DNA from: Diphasiastrum complanatum
Taxonomy: Eukaryota > Streptophyta > Lycopodiopsida > Lycopodiales > Lycopodiaceae
DNA: 64,000 nucleotides
Reading direction: 5' to 3'
NCBI GenBank assembly: GCA_029204225.1
Contig: CM055110.1
Coordinates: 32,238,299-32,302,298 of the forward strand
In this document: positions 47,742-61,439 of the stretch, piece by piece
Layout of the letters: each line of letters opens with the position of its first letter
Numbering within the stretch: the first letter of the stretch is position 1
Program-made: the position numbers and the translations under genes
Notes under the pieces: generated by a model
The model's database searches: none
Seen by the model: only the letters and a program-made list of their open reading frames with translations
What the model was told of the DNA's origin: nothing

Positions 47742-49456
47742 ATGGGCAATTTTAAGCTCAACAATCCAAACTCAATTGTATCAGGTTCAGGGACAGGAAA
47801 GAAAAGACGGTTCACTGGAAAGGAAGGACAAAGTAGTGCAAAGAGCGACCTACCTATCAAAAGGCTGAATTTCTACCGGGATTAATCGATGTGCAGGATG
47901 GAAAAAGGACAAAAAGGAGAGAAGTCAATTTCTCGGGTGACAGGACATCTTCAGCTGACTACTAGCAGTGATTCAGGGAGCTCTTTTTTACATTTATGTT
48001 ACCGCAATAGAGTTTTTGAAGCAATCCATGTGAAGACTTTTTACACTCATGTTTTATTCAGACTATTCGGTGTTGTAGATGAACGTTTTCATGATATTAC
48101 GTTCGGTTGGACTTACCTACCAAGTGTCAAAAGTGTTTGGTATTTTCCCTTTGATGTTTTCTGTGATTTTGACATAGAAAACTTTCATACTTGTGAATGC
48201 TTATCTCTTAATAGATTGAAGAACTTTGTTGCTGAAAAATTTGGGCATATCATTTCTATAAATAACAATATTGTTAAAAGCCCTATTTTACGTAAATCTT
48301 TAGAAATGTGTCTCAATCATATTACTTTGAGAAAGAATAATGTTAATGAGGTGGCTTCTGAACTTTATGATGGATGGTTCAAACTAATTAAACTCTTGCC
48401 CACGCACAACAATAAGGGAGCATGCAACTTTTTGTAAAAACATTGCCGTAGAAAATATCAAAAAAAGAACTTGGCTATATGGCAATAAGGACACAACTGC
48501 AAAAATACAAACTGCTAAAAATGAAAGACAATGGCTCACAAATTTGCTCTATATCAATGGCATTGACAAGGCACAACACAATCCTAGTTTTATATGTAAA
48601 TTCTTTGTATGGAAGCTTGCCCTAGATAGACTTAACAGTCCTAACTTCAGCCCCTTTCCTAATGATCAAGAAAACTCAGTTACGGAAACTATCACATATG
48701 TAATGGAAAAACTAACCGGTTTCTTACGCAACATCTTCTTGGTAAACGACTCTTTGTCGTATTTAGTATGTACTTACAAAGCCCACAAGGAATCTTTTAG
48801 ATGGATCACCAATGTGCATGATTGTTGCTTTACTAGACTCGCAAAATTCCTAACAGGAGCTCTTGGTATGTTGTCACCGTTCCTCAAGGAAGGGGCAGGC
48901 CTTAAGGTGAAAACATACAAGGGTATTCTAAATGTGGATACATGCTTATTTTGGCAATGTGAGTCCTCTATTGATTTTTATCTCAATCTACCATCAAAGA
49001 CTACTAATGTATGGGTTGCGGATATTACTAAATGATATGAAAACATACCTTTAGATGGCACTAATGGGTTGAATACTATCATGAATAAATCTATTACTTA
49101 TGCTTTCAAACATTCTAATAAGATGCTTCTGAGTTTCAAGTGGGAACAGGAAAGAGAAGTCTTTAAGTGGTCATGGGCCAATAAAAAGTCTGAGGGATGG
49201 TACAATATCAATAAAGACCTCTTATGATTGTGGGAATGCCTTCTTAATAGACAATTGTATTGTCAGATTAGGAAACAAAACTTGGAGACAGATTCATGGT
49301 ATACCAATGGGTTTTTCATGCTCACCTACATGGTGTAACTGGTGTCTTGTGTTCTTTGAAGCTCAATTTATTAAGAGACTAGCCAAGTTAGAGCTCAGAA
49401 TAGGTATGAGTGATTTTTGTCACTCTTTTAGATACATTGATGACATTAGCTTCATT
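47742..49456 (+). pseudogene. Penelope-like reverse transcriptase, broken, without visible endonuclease
   Basis: Penelope-like elements encode an RT related to telomerase RT. Frame 1 runs from ATG 47742 (TAA at 47883) to about 48415. It gives the PLE N-terminal zone (FGWTYLPSVKSVWYFPFDVF, ENFHTCECLSLNRLKNFV, KFGHIISINNNIV). After a frameshift, frame 2 reads NERQWLTNLLYINGID, VCTYKAHKESFRWITNVHDC and ADITK, with TGA (49033) exactly after the catalytic-Asp motif A, then YENIPLDGTNGLN to 49222. After a second shift, frame 3 reads GNKTWRQIHGIPMGFSCSPT (motif B), RLAKLELR and FRYIDDISFIN (motif C, catalytic YIDD). The coding part ends there, directly at the downstream repeat. RT motifs D/E and a GIY-YIG endonuclease are not seen. 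The family call rests on the motif set and terminal repeats; I could not run a search. Confidence 0.8.
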
Positions 49457-49470
49457 AATAGCCTATGATG

Positions 49471-49770
49471 CGGTGGGGAGAAGGTTTGGAGATCCACTCA
49501 TGACAGAGAATGTGCCCTACCTGGCTTGAAGTCATCCTTTTCTGCTTTACGGTATATGGTTTTGCTCATTTCATATCTTCGCCTTCATCTCTTTACATTA
49601 TATGAATGATATCAATCTTTTTTGAGTGATAGATATGATGGTGTTGATCCATTGTCTAGCGATGGATCAACGAGGGATCACACTTATGTTTTCATGGTTT
49701 TTTTATCATAAATATTGTTCGTTGTCTGAGGAAGCATGCTCAGTATAGTATGAATCATTTGACAATATAC
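49471..49770 (+). repeat. Penelope-like element terminal repeat, downstream copy (about 300 bp)
   Basis: Matches 47271-47570. Begins 15 bp after the last RT-like codon. Contains GTCTAGCGATGGATCAAC-type words that recur in altered form just after it (GTCCAGCAATGAACC near 49789). Confidence 0.75.
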
Positions 49771-52189
<2,419 letters not shown>

Positions 52190-53580
52190 TATAGCTACTG
52201 TAAGATACTGACCAATAGAGACTTTGAGTTATGTTGAGCTTACAAAACTTAAATAGATCAAATTTGGTGCCACTCGGGAAAGCCAAAATTTGATGCTAAC
52301 GTGCTACTTTGCGACTTGTCATCTAACATGGCTCATCAAGTGATCAAACTCAACCTATCCCAACTCTAGGACATTAAGATAGCTCGACTTCAAGCCCTTT
52401 CAATGAAATTTATCCCTATCACACAACATAATTGAAATTCACTATGCATCTTAGGGAAAAAGTTCATTGGTGGTGCTTGTCACTCTAGATTTCTCATAAA
52501 GTGATTAAGTTTGAGAATATAGCTCAAAGTTGATGTCTAGTATCACTCACGATAGAGAGATTTTGGACCTTATCACTCAATATTACCCACTGAGTGGTCA
52601 ACAAGAAATTCAAATGGCTTGAATCTGATCCTACATGCATCGAATGATCAAAATTGACTAATACTGAGATCAGTCAATTTTGATTGGTCGATGAAATTGA
52701 CCTCTATGTCATGAGATAGTTCAAAGTTCAAATCTATCTCGGGATAGCTCAATTTTAGCCCTTGTCATTGAAGATTTGTCATAGCATGATTGAATTCGGA
52801 GAATTACAAGCCTGCAAAAAATGAATAGCTCAAGTATGATGTTTATCACTTGAGGTAGCTCATGTTTTATCTAATAGATTGTGTTTGATCAAATTAGATG
52901 TCTACCACTTGAGATGGCACAATTTGATGTTTGTCACTCACAGTAGCTTGCAATTTTGGTCTTAATATTCCACATAGTTCATTGAGTGATCAAACTCGAG
53001 TGATCTTAAATTTATAACATTTAGATTACTCAAGTTTGATCCATTGTCGATGGAACTGGTCCCTACTATTTGAGATAGCCGAAAGTTGATGTTTATCATT
53101 TGACATAACTTCAATATGATGCCTACATGCAAGAAGTCTCAATTTTGTTCCTCGTCAATCATCACTCGACATTGAGTGTTTAAATTAGAGGAATCTCGAG
53201 TGTAGGACATTCATGTACATCGGTCGAAATAGCTCACGTTTGATGCTTATGCTGTGATTTTTGTCCTTATCATTGGACATAGATCATCGAGTAACTAAAC
53301 TGAACCAATCTCAATGTTAGAACATTCCAATTACTTGAGTTTGATCTCTCATGGATAGAATTGGTCCCTATCACTTGAGATAGCTAAAACTATTGTCTAC
53401 CACTTGGCATGGCTAATTGAGTGATCAAATTAAACCAATATCAAGTGTAGTACATTCAGATTGATTCAGTCAGACTCTCTATCAGTTGCATTGAATCACA
53501 TTACACATGATAGATCAAATTTCATGTCCATGACCAAGATAGCTCATTTTTCGCCCTTATAAATTGAAATTTTCCCATAT
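52190..53580. repeat. Degenerate satellite-like repeat, block 2
   Basis: Same phrases as 42340-46890 (ATCACTTGAGATAGCTCAAA, CATTGAGTGATCAAA, GGTCCCTACTATTTGAGATAG). The 5' part, 52222-52450, is a close match of 45425-45630. Confidence 0.75.
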
Positions 53581-54070
53581 TGTCTCTTAACAATAGGAGA
53601 CTGAGTGAATAGTTTCCATTGAACCAGGTGCTCAAGGATATTGCATTGACTCAATAATTTGACATGGCTTGTTGAAAGCCTAGAAAATGGGCTTGGTTCA
53701 AGCTGGCTTGAGGAAGTTGCCATGTGAGCAAATTCTGCAAACAATGACAAAGAACTATGGTCAAAAGCAGCAAATGGTTCTTGCAACGCGTGGCCGACCT
53801 GTTTAGTAAGAATAGTGGTGAGGTCCTGTCACATACACCCCCCAATAAGTTGTCGGTCAGGGGATCATCCGAACATATCTGTTGAGACGTATCTTGAGGC
53901 AGAATCAATCGAGAAGCAAGAGGGAGGCCAAGAGAAATCTGCTGTCACCCTCAGCCCGCCATTGCTTGTGTGTGAAGGCAATCCTAATGATGCACATGGG
54001 TCGTTGTCTCCCACTGCCATCATGTAATCTTCCTTGCAGTTGAAAATTCTAATATGCTTTATAGTTTCGA
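53581..54070. other. No recognisable gene
   Basis: Less AT-rich than its surroundings, with overlapping frames of 70-85 codons on both strands (53544-54095). None has a family motif. A run of CACCCCCC lies at about 53837-53844. Confidence 0.45.
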
Positions 54071-54155
54071 AAATGAGGTTCAAACTTACACCCAAAAAAA
54101 ATGCTCAAACTTGGACCCCAAAAAATGCTCAAACTTAGGAACCCAAAAATGCCAA
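54071..54155. repeat. Short tandem repeat, about 3 copies of a 25-30-bp unit
   Basis: Three imperfect copies built on GGTTCAAACTTACACCCAAA, ATGCTCAAACTTGGACCCCA and ATGCTCAAACTTAGGAACCC. Confidence 0.7.
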
Positions 54156-56665
54156 CTATACGATTGGCCCGGTGACAACATTAATTAGCACCAAATTTTT
54201 TTGGCGCTAACTTCGCTCTATCCCTCCTTCATTTTCCTCTGGTCGAGATTCCTCCTTCATTTTCCTCTGCTCTAACATCATGCTAACAATGCTCTCTCCC
54301 TCCCCCTAATTCGTCTTTATGTGCTGCATCACGTGCTTTCCGTAGCTTCTTCATCCCTGATTGCTTGAGAATCTTTGTCCACGAGCGTTAGCTGTGCATG
54401 CTAGGAACGCGACGTTCTTCATCCAGAAGCTGTTCTTCATTTGTTGGAGTGATCAGTGTTATGTTCATGGCTAGTAAGTAGGATTTAACTCCTAGTCTTG
54501 GATACACGGTACTCCTGTAAATCAAGTTGTTCGTTATGCCATGTCATATTGGATGTGACCTGAAAGTAACTAATATCCTTGTGAGGCCTAGAACACACTA
54601 AATGGAGTTTAGACAAGGTATGAGATAGTGTATGCATGTGTAGAGTTATCTATAGCAATTCTATGAATAGTTGGTCCATGCTTAGGACTCTATTCTAGGT
54701 GAATCTATGTATAGGGAACTTAGGGCTATACACAACTATGTGTCCAGGTTGATTTTGGCTCTACATATTGAGGCCAAACTCGCCCTACTCCTCATTGTAG
54801 TCATTGATTCATTGCCAGCTACGTCTTCTTGGTACCTTAGCTGAAATAGATTTTCAGGGAACTAAAAATTCTAAGGAGAGAAGAGTGGAAATCAGAGGTA
54901 GTACGTGTGATTGGGAAATGTATTTTGCAGTTAGTATTTTAGGTGATTCCCAGTAAATAATTGCTTAACACCAATTATTAATTTCCTGGACTAAATTCAT
55001 TTAATTGAATTAATAAATGTTATCTTTGTAACCATTGAGTTATCTACAATTTTGGATGTCAATTGTGATGTTAGAAGTGGAATCAGATACGTGGATTACA
55101 TTGGATCTGTTAGTTGACAGAAGCTTGTCCCTAGATTTGATGCATCGAAAGGGGATTTGAAGCTTATTCATTGACCAAAAAAGATCAGAATCCAATGTGG
55201 AACCATGTTAATTCTTCTGTGTAAGTCACATGGTCAGATGTGGATTTGTGGTATCCATCTGATAGGCATGCCAATCATCCAAATAAATGGATTCTCTAGT
55301 GTTTGGAAACAAGAGATAATATCCTATATGGATTATAGGACAACTAGATGATCAAAGGATCTCTAGAATATCAAATAAGACAGTCACAGAGTTTTCTGGA
55401 AGGAAAAGCTGATGGTATGGGACATCAGTCATTTTGGAAAGGAAATTCTAGGACTGTAAAGATCTGATGATCAATGGTGTGTTTTAGTACCTAGTCATGA
55501 TACGGGAAAAAAGAAAACCATTCGATCAAATGTGGGCTACTTTGGAAAAATTTGAGGTTTAATCTAGATCCTAATATGGTATCTCATTATTTACAAAATC
55601 AGAGGCCCTGAAATCTATTTCTCACTTTCTTAATTAATCATTTACTTCCTAGTAATTTCTCGAATATAAGATATCATACTGATTTATATGATTCTTTTCA
55701 GCATGAAGTTATTCTTCTAAAAGAATGTTATGTCATATAAATTACTACTTGTGTAATAGACTTGGAATTCAGATAAATTCTAAGGTTAAAATATTTCAAT
55801 TTTTTAAACCTAGAATATCTCTATTGCATAAATGGATTTCGAATGGAATAGTAGTTTCTATCACTCAGATTGAAAATATTTGAAGGAGAAGTCATGTTTG
55901 TAATGAAGTGAATCCTTTACTGGAAGCACTTATTATTGACTTTTCTTGGATTTGGATATTTTCATATATCATCTTTTCAGTTAACTTTTATTGAAATCTA
56001 TAATTGCTTTAAAAGGAGAGGTGAAGTGATGGGATAAAATTCTATTTGGGAATCTGTTGGTTGCATAATTTTTGGAAGAGAACCAGATGTGGTATAGAAA
56101 TGAGTTTTGGTCTGAAAGTAATTTCGGATAGATTCAGAGTAAGATACCTAATTGGAACTTTTCGAGTAAGAGGAATTCTCTAGGGATTGTGTGGACAATC
56201 TGGTTCTAGAACAAGTTTGATATTTGAATCATTATCTATAAGTAGTACAATGAAAGATCAAAGGTTACTAATTCCATTTTGATTGGAATAGAAGTAAGTT
56301 TGATCAGAATTTAAGTCTAAGAGTTCTGTATTGGATCAACCTAATCTTAGTTTGAGTACTAGCACCAGAGAGGGGTTGATTGAGTGAAAGAAATTATGCT
56401 ATTAGAGGTAAGTTGGATTGAAAAAACTGTTGAGAGTGAATTTTATTCGTCTCAGAGATTTTCTAGATATGTTATTTAGTCATGAGAAATAGAAAATATT
56501 TTGTAGCTGAGTTACAAGATCTCAGTGAGATATGTGAGTAACATATGTGGGTTCTGGAAGAATCTGCCAGGTAAGAATGTCTTTATGTACTGGGTCATAC
56601 TGAGATTATTCTCATATGTGCACGATTAATCTTGTATGAATATACTATGTGATCCTAGTTACTAA
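54156..56665. other. No recognisable gene; decayed AT-rich DNA
   Basis: More than 2.5 kb without an open frame of note on either strand and almost without CG dinucleotides after 54500. The pattern looks like old, strongly C-to-T-decayed repeat DNA, but I cannot assign a family. Confidence 0.45.
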
Positions 56666-56710
56666 GGTTTAGGGTTTAGGGTTTAGGGTTTAGGGTTTAG
56701 GGTTTAGGGT
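56666..56710 (+). repeat. Interstitial telomere-type repeat, (TTTAGGG) about 6.4 units
   Basis: 45 bp of perfect GGTTTAG units, the Arabidopsis-type telomere repeat found in most land plants. Flanking DNA is not telomeric. Confidence 0.97.
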
Positions 56711-57359
56711 CGACGAACATAAGCATATGATCAAGTATTGTCTTGACAAATACTTGCAGAGTTAACAAATCTTTGTATGGAAGATTTATGGATTAACTTA
56801 TAAATGATTTGGGTAAGGATCTAAATGTGTTGTCATACTAGTATAATTGAATTCTTCACCTAGACATTTGAGATTTCTAAATTATTGGCAATTAACTTGA
56901 GTAGTTGATTACTCCAGGATGAAGTTAATTGGTAAATTGATCAGTATGATGTGGTTTCACCAAAAACTGATAGTTTTGAATTATATAGCTTATAAGACGC
57001 ATGATTAGTAAATCATTTGGGTTCATCAGTTAAAATTATGTGCATTGGATATATATTATTTTTGGGATAGAGTATTTTTTAGTTAAGGAATAGACTCAAC
57101 TCATTTGTGATTGTATCCCAGAGCGCTCAATTGGATAACGAATCATAATGAATCCAAGAATAATAACTGAATTGATTTTCAGCAGGACTTTGGGTATCTA
57201 GATGTGATTCTGGATTGTAATCTAAAGTTTTTTGTAGTTGAAGATGATTGTCATTTTGGTATGCATTCAGTCTTTAATTACCAGTTGTTTATAGAACTTG
57301 AATCTTGCACTTCAGTTAAAGAATCATGTTTTGAAAGTATTCCTAAATCCAGTATTTTC
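56711..57359. other. No recognisable gene
   Basis: AT-rich DNA between the telomere-type repeat and the LTR of the next copia element. No motif found. Confidence 0.5.
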
Positions 57360-58060
57360 TATGAAACTACTGTACTTTAGGACCATAAATGGATCTACAA
57401 AATATCCACAAGAGTGATTGGATGCTTGCTTAACAATCTATCAAAAAACTAGACACAAAAAAGTTGATCTAGATTGGCAATTTGACAAACAACAAGCATT
57501 AACAATCAAAAGCATTGATAAACATTGAAATCCGAGCCCACACGTGTGTACTAAAGGCTGTAGTACGGCCTTCAACCTGAGAAACAAGTAGAAATTGATT
57601 TGGTTTCATTTGGATCACAAAAACTCAATGTACATAGTGAACTAGCTTGAGATTGCCAATGAGCTCCAAAAATTTTCTTTCTACTCACTATGGAGAGAGG
57701 GAATACATACCAAATTCGACTTCCTTCTTGAAGTTAGGTGGATTTTCAGCATGTAATAAGGAAGTTAACTCACTCTCCTTGACCTAAAATGAAACCCTAG
57801 TCTATTTCCTAGAGTTATGCTTGGTAGGTAGCTAGTTGGTCAAATTTTCACCTTAAACTTAGGTGTAGGTCCTATAAAGTAGGGATGACCACCAAATAGA
57901 CATGACCAACTCTCTTGACTTGACCTAACCTACATTAGGATGGGTTTTCCATGTGGCATCATGGCCTCACATGTGTGGGACCCACTTGTGTACACAATTT
58001 ACACTATTCTACATGGTTTTTTATCAAGATAGATTTGCCAATTTTTGGCAATTCTTCACA
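57360..58060 (-). repeat. 3' LTR of non-autonomous copia element L (701 bp)
   Basis: On the plus strand it runs from TATGAAACTACTG to AATTCTTCACA. The first ~200 bp are nearly identical to 61226-61439 (5' LTR). The polypurine-tract complement CTCCTCCTCAAA follows at 58061-58072. CACACGTGTG is at 57539-57548. Confidence 0.85.
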
Positions 58061-58072
58061 CTCCTCCTCAAA
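58061..58072 (-). promoter_or_regulatory. Polypurine tract of element L
   Basis: On the minus strand TTTGAGGAGGAG directly precedes the LTR start TGTGAAGAATTG. Confidence 0.8.
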
Positions 58073-58119
58073 TTTAGCTTGATCTATTTACAACTCTCTT
58101 GATAGATGAATGAAAGCTT

Positions 58120-60444
58120 TTAGAAGTGTCTAAAAAATACAGCTACAAACAAGGAAGTTTTGAGACTCCAATAGAGAATGATGTCCATGAAGGATCTTTC
58201 ACCACCTCTTAGAGGATCCCTTACAAGATGTTCCATAAATGTGTCATGTAGCACACTCCAAAAACTATACATCATGCCAATCCATGGATTCCAAGCATTT
58301 TGTGCACTTGAAGATACATCAATTAAAATATTAAGTGCATAAATAATGTTGCCAAAGACAACTTGCCTTGCTTGATCCATATGATTGAGCCTTGATGGCT
58401 CCATCTTGATACTCAAGATTCTTCTTGGAGTCCTCGGGTCTTGAGCTTGATCCTCCACTTGACTTGACTCCAAAACATCAATGAATTGAATAAGATGTTG
58501 ATCCAAAGGTTCTTCTTCAAGTTTACAAATCTTCCACTCTTGAAAGATCACATTTCCACCATTGACAAATTCTTTGGTCGAAAACAAGTAGATTCTACAA
58601 TCTCTACTTGAAGAGCAAAACACTACCATTATTCCTATCATTGAAATAGGATAATCTTTGGTCCTTACATTGGAATGATCATGCACAAAGCATGTGAACA
58701 CAAAGATTTCCAAAGCAAATGATGTTTCATCTTTTATGACTCTATTCAAACTATTACAAAAATAGTTATCCAATGAAATTGCTTTATCAACGACAAATGT
58801 AGATTTCAAAACAGCCCATTTCATTGTCTTGTCATACAAAGTAATAAACACCATGAATCTTAAAGGTAAGAAACAAGTCACCTCATGTCTACTACTACTT
58901 TCCAAAAAGTATTCAAAGATAGTAGACTCTCCAATGCTCACCACCCTTGCAAGATGCACACTTGAATGGACAATTTGCATGCAATTCGATGACTCGGCCA
59001 TTGTCATTGAGGACTCCCTTGGAACTCTCATGCTTTGAGGCTGATCCTCAAGATCTTCCTCCTTTTGATGCTCCTCCTCAATGCAAGCAAGATCACACTT
59101 TGCCAAGATCTCCTCTTGAGTGATCTCCTCCTTTGCCAAGCTCATTCTTTCAAAAGCAACACTAGCTTCCAACTTAAACAATCTTCCATGCTTAAATCCC
59201 TTTGCAATGCAAACATCATTCTTCAAGATGAAACAAACACCATGCTTAAAGTGGACATCCAAACCACTTTCTAAGAGTAAACCAACACTAAGCATATTCT
59301 TGGTGATTGATGGTACATAAAGGACATTTTCTAGATCCATGCATTTTGAGGATTCTAGACACAAAGATATGGTGCCAACACCATCTATCCTACACTCATC
59401 ATCATTTGCAGTAAAGACAAACTTTTTAGCATCATTGAATGAGTGTAAGGTTGAGAAAAAGTCCTTTTCACAAGACATGTGGGAGCTAGCCCCACTGTCG
59501 ATCCACCAATTGTCTCTTGAATTGCTATTGCTTGCTGGTGAGGATGTAGATGCCATCAAGAATACATCTACTTCATCCTCCTCCTCCTCCTTTGCAAGGT
59601 TTCCTTGTTTGTCCTCCTCCACTTGTGCTCTTAGCCTCTTGTAGCATTCAGATGCATAATGCCCCTTCCTTCCACAAAAGAAGCATTTTTGCTTTGACTT
59701 GTCCTTTGAGCTTGATGCATCATCCTCTTCTTTGGCCTCCTTTGGATGCTTCTTCTTTCCGTTGGTCTTCTTTTTGCCCTTGAATGAGAAATTGGCTTTC
59801 TCATCACCATCCTGCAACGACAAGGAACTCATCCTAGATTTTGCATGGAGCATCCTACACTCTTCAGCCACTAATACACTGTGAAGTTTTTCTGTAGTTG
59901 GCAAAGTGTCTTGGATGGCAAAACTTTGGACCAAATTTGCAAAGTCATCTCCTAGACCATTAAGGACAATTTGTACAAGCTCTCCATCATGAATCTTCTC
60001 TCCAATGGAAGCCAACTCCCTATTTAGAGACTTGATTCTGAGTACATAATCTTGTGCACTCTCCTCACTTCTCCTCATGCTTTGCAAAATTTGATTTCTA
60101 AGCATAAGAACTCTAGAAGTGTTGCTAGACTCATAGATTGATTTTAAAGACTCCCAAGCCTCTTTAGCATTAGTACAAGCTGATACTTCTCTCAACAAAT
60201 CATTGCTCACATTCATCTTCACACAATGAAGTGCAAGCCTAGATCTCTTCTTGTATCTAGCTAACTCCTGTGCACCTAGAGGTTCATCTTCATCTTCAAT
60301 CAAGAACTCATAAAGGTCTTGGAGCACTAAGAGTGACTCCATTCTAAACTTCCAAATAGCATAATTTGTAGAATTCAACCTCTCACTAGCTTCTAGAAGG
60401 TATGCTCCAGCAGATCCCATCTTACTAGTGACTTCTACAAACAA
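58120..60444 (-). CDS. Copia gag-protease with reduced, degenerate pol in one open 774-codon frame (element L)
   Basis: The likely gag start is Met at 60420 (MGSAG..), eight codons inside the frame. UBN2-type gag spans about residues 9-220 (TNYAIWKFRMESLL, SRVLMLRNQILQSM, ELVQIVLNGLGDDFANLVQS). Intact zinc knuckle CFFCGRKGHYASEC is at 254-267. Protease WWIDSGASSHMS is at 313-324, then VLYVPSITKNMLSVG and GAG-pre-integrase RLFKLEAS. From about 430 on only echoes of pol remain: integrase-like MVFITLYDKTMKWAVLKSTF (first catalytic Asp lost), RIYLFSTKEFVNGGNVIFQE (integrase C-terminus) and RT-end-like TFMEHLVRDPLRGGERSFMD. YVDD and RNase H are gone, yet no stop or shift occurs in 774 codons. A normal copia polyprotein is about 1300-1450 residues. 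It could make particles and protease but not copy itself. Confidence 0.88.
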   Translation of the reverse strand: MFVEVTSKMGSAGAYLLEASERLNSTNYAIWKFRMESLLVLQDLYEFLIEDEDEPLGAQELARYKKRSRLALHCVKMNVSNDLLREVSACTNAKEAWESLKSIYESSNTSRVLMLRNQILQSMRRSEESAQDYVLRIKSLNRELASIGEKIHDGELVQIVLNGLGDDFANLVQSFAIQDTLPTTEKLHSVLVAEECRMLHAKSRMSSLSLQDGDEKANFSFKGKKKTNGKKKHPKEAKEEDDASSSKDKSKQKCFFCGRKGHYASECYKRLRAQVEEDKQGNLAKEEEEDEVDVFLMASTSSPASNSNSRDNWWIDSGASSHMSCEKDFFSTLHSFNDAKKFVFTANDDECRIDGVGTISLCLESSKCMDLENVLYVPSITKNMLSVGLLLESGLDVHFKHGVCFILKNDVCIAKGFKHGRLFKLEASVAFERMSLAKEEITQEEILAKCDLACIEEEHQKEEDLEDQPQSMRVPRESSMTMAESSNCMQIVHSSVHLARVVSIGESTIFEYFLESSSRHEVTCFLPLRFMVFITLYDKTMKWAVLKSTFVVDKAISLDNYFCNSLNRVIKDETSFALEIFVFTCFVHDHSNVRTKDYPISMIGIMVVFCSSSRDCRIYLFSTKEFVNGGNVIFQEWKICKLEEEPLDQHLIQFIDVLESSQVEDQAQDPRTPRRILSIKMEPSRLNHMDQARQVVFGNIIYALNILIDVSSSAQNAWNPWIGMMYSFWSVLHDTFMEHLVRDPLRGGERSFMDIILYWSLKTSLFVAVFFRHF

Positions 60445-61213
60445 GAAATAGATTTGATTGACTTGAAACTTTCAAAGGTCTCACACTTGCAGTGTTTCAC
60501 TCAAATTTGATTTCTAATCCAACAAATGGACTTATAATCACAGTTCTATCACTCCCTCACAAAGCTGGAATGAAGATAAGATGAAGTGAAAACTACTTTC
60601 AAACAAATCTTTCCAAGAAATGGATTTGATTGTCTCTAGAAACTCACTAAGGTCTCTCTCTTGTAGTTTTTCACTCAAATTAGATTTCTAATCCAACAAA
60701 TGGACTTATAATCTCAGTTCTAGCACTCCCTCACAAAGTTGGAATGAAGATAACATGATGTGAAATCTACTTACAATCAAATCTTGCCAATTTTGGCTAT
60801 TTTTGGACAAAAAAATGGCTTAATCTCTTTCTTCCTTCTTGGTGTACTTTCAAGACCTGTTTTTAACCTTAATAGGACTTGAACTCAGCCTAGATTAATT
60901 AGATTCCGTGAAACAAATTCAAATCTAATCAATGGCAAATGATCTTGGTAGATTATTCTAGGATCTCCACCAAAAATTACACCAACAGCTCACAAATTGA
61001 ATTTTTTTGGATCAAATGAATACCATGCATTAAATGCAGGTTCAGAGGTGCCCACACAAGTGGACAGTACGGATTTGGACCCCTACCAAGTTTGGGATCA
61101 AATCTCCTCACCAAAATCAAGATTCTAGCTTGCCCTCTCAATACTAGCTTTTAGCACCAAAACTTGCTAAAAATGGATTTGCATTAGATCAATGGCTTAT
61201 GCTCTTGTACTTG
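60445..61213 (-). other. Leader of element L
   Basis: Non-coding. Contains an imperfect direct duplication: the phrases ..ACTCAAATT.GATTTCTAATCCAACAAATGGAC.. and GAATGAAGATAA.ATGA.GTGAAA.CTAC recur at about 60500-60600 and 60670-60770. Confidence 0.7.
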
Positions 61214-61225
61214 GCTCTGATACCA
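61214..61225 (-). promoter_or_regulatory. Primer-binding site of element L
   Basis: Plus strand GCTCTGATACCA, i.e. TGGTATCAGAGC on the minus strand, touching the LTR end without spacer. Exact initiator-tRNA-Met type. Confidence 0.93.
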
Positions 61226-61439
61226 TGTGAAAGTACTTTACTTTAGGACCATAAATGGATCTACAAAAGATCCACAAGAGTGATTGGATGCTTGCTTAAC
61301 AATCTATCAAAAAACTAGACACAAAAAAGTTGATCTAGATTGGCAATTTGACAAACAACAAGCATTAACAATCAAAAGCATTGATAAACATTGAAATCCG
61401 AGCCCACACGTGTGTACTACAGGCTGTAGTACGGCCTTC
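61226..61439 (-). repeat. 5' LTR of element L, truncated (214 bp left)
   Basis: Starts TGTGAAAGTACTTTAC on the plus strand and matches the 3' LTR with only a few differences over about 200 bp, so the insertion is fairly young. It breaks off at CGGCCTTCAAGGA, where gag of element F begins. CACACGTGTG is at 61405-61414. Confidence 0.85.

Noticed and set aside
47271-49770. Hammerhead ribozyme in the PLE terminal repeats
   Set aside because: PLE repeats in several organisms carry hammerheads, but I saw no CTGATGA...GAAA core in either repeat on either strand.
53544-54095. Overlapping 70-85-codon frames on both strands
   Set aside because: Overlap each other on opposite strands without family motifs; one cannot be preferred.
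54156-57300. Decayed Ty3/gypsy pol
   Set aside because: I looked for YxDD, RNase H and integrase words in both strands and found none convincing; left unassigned.
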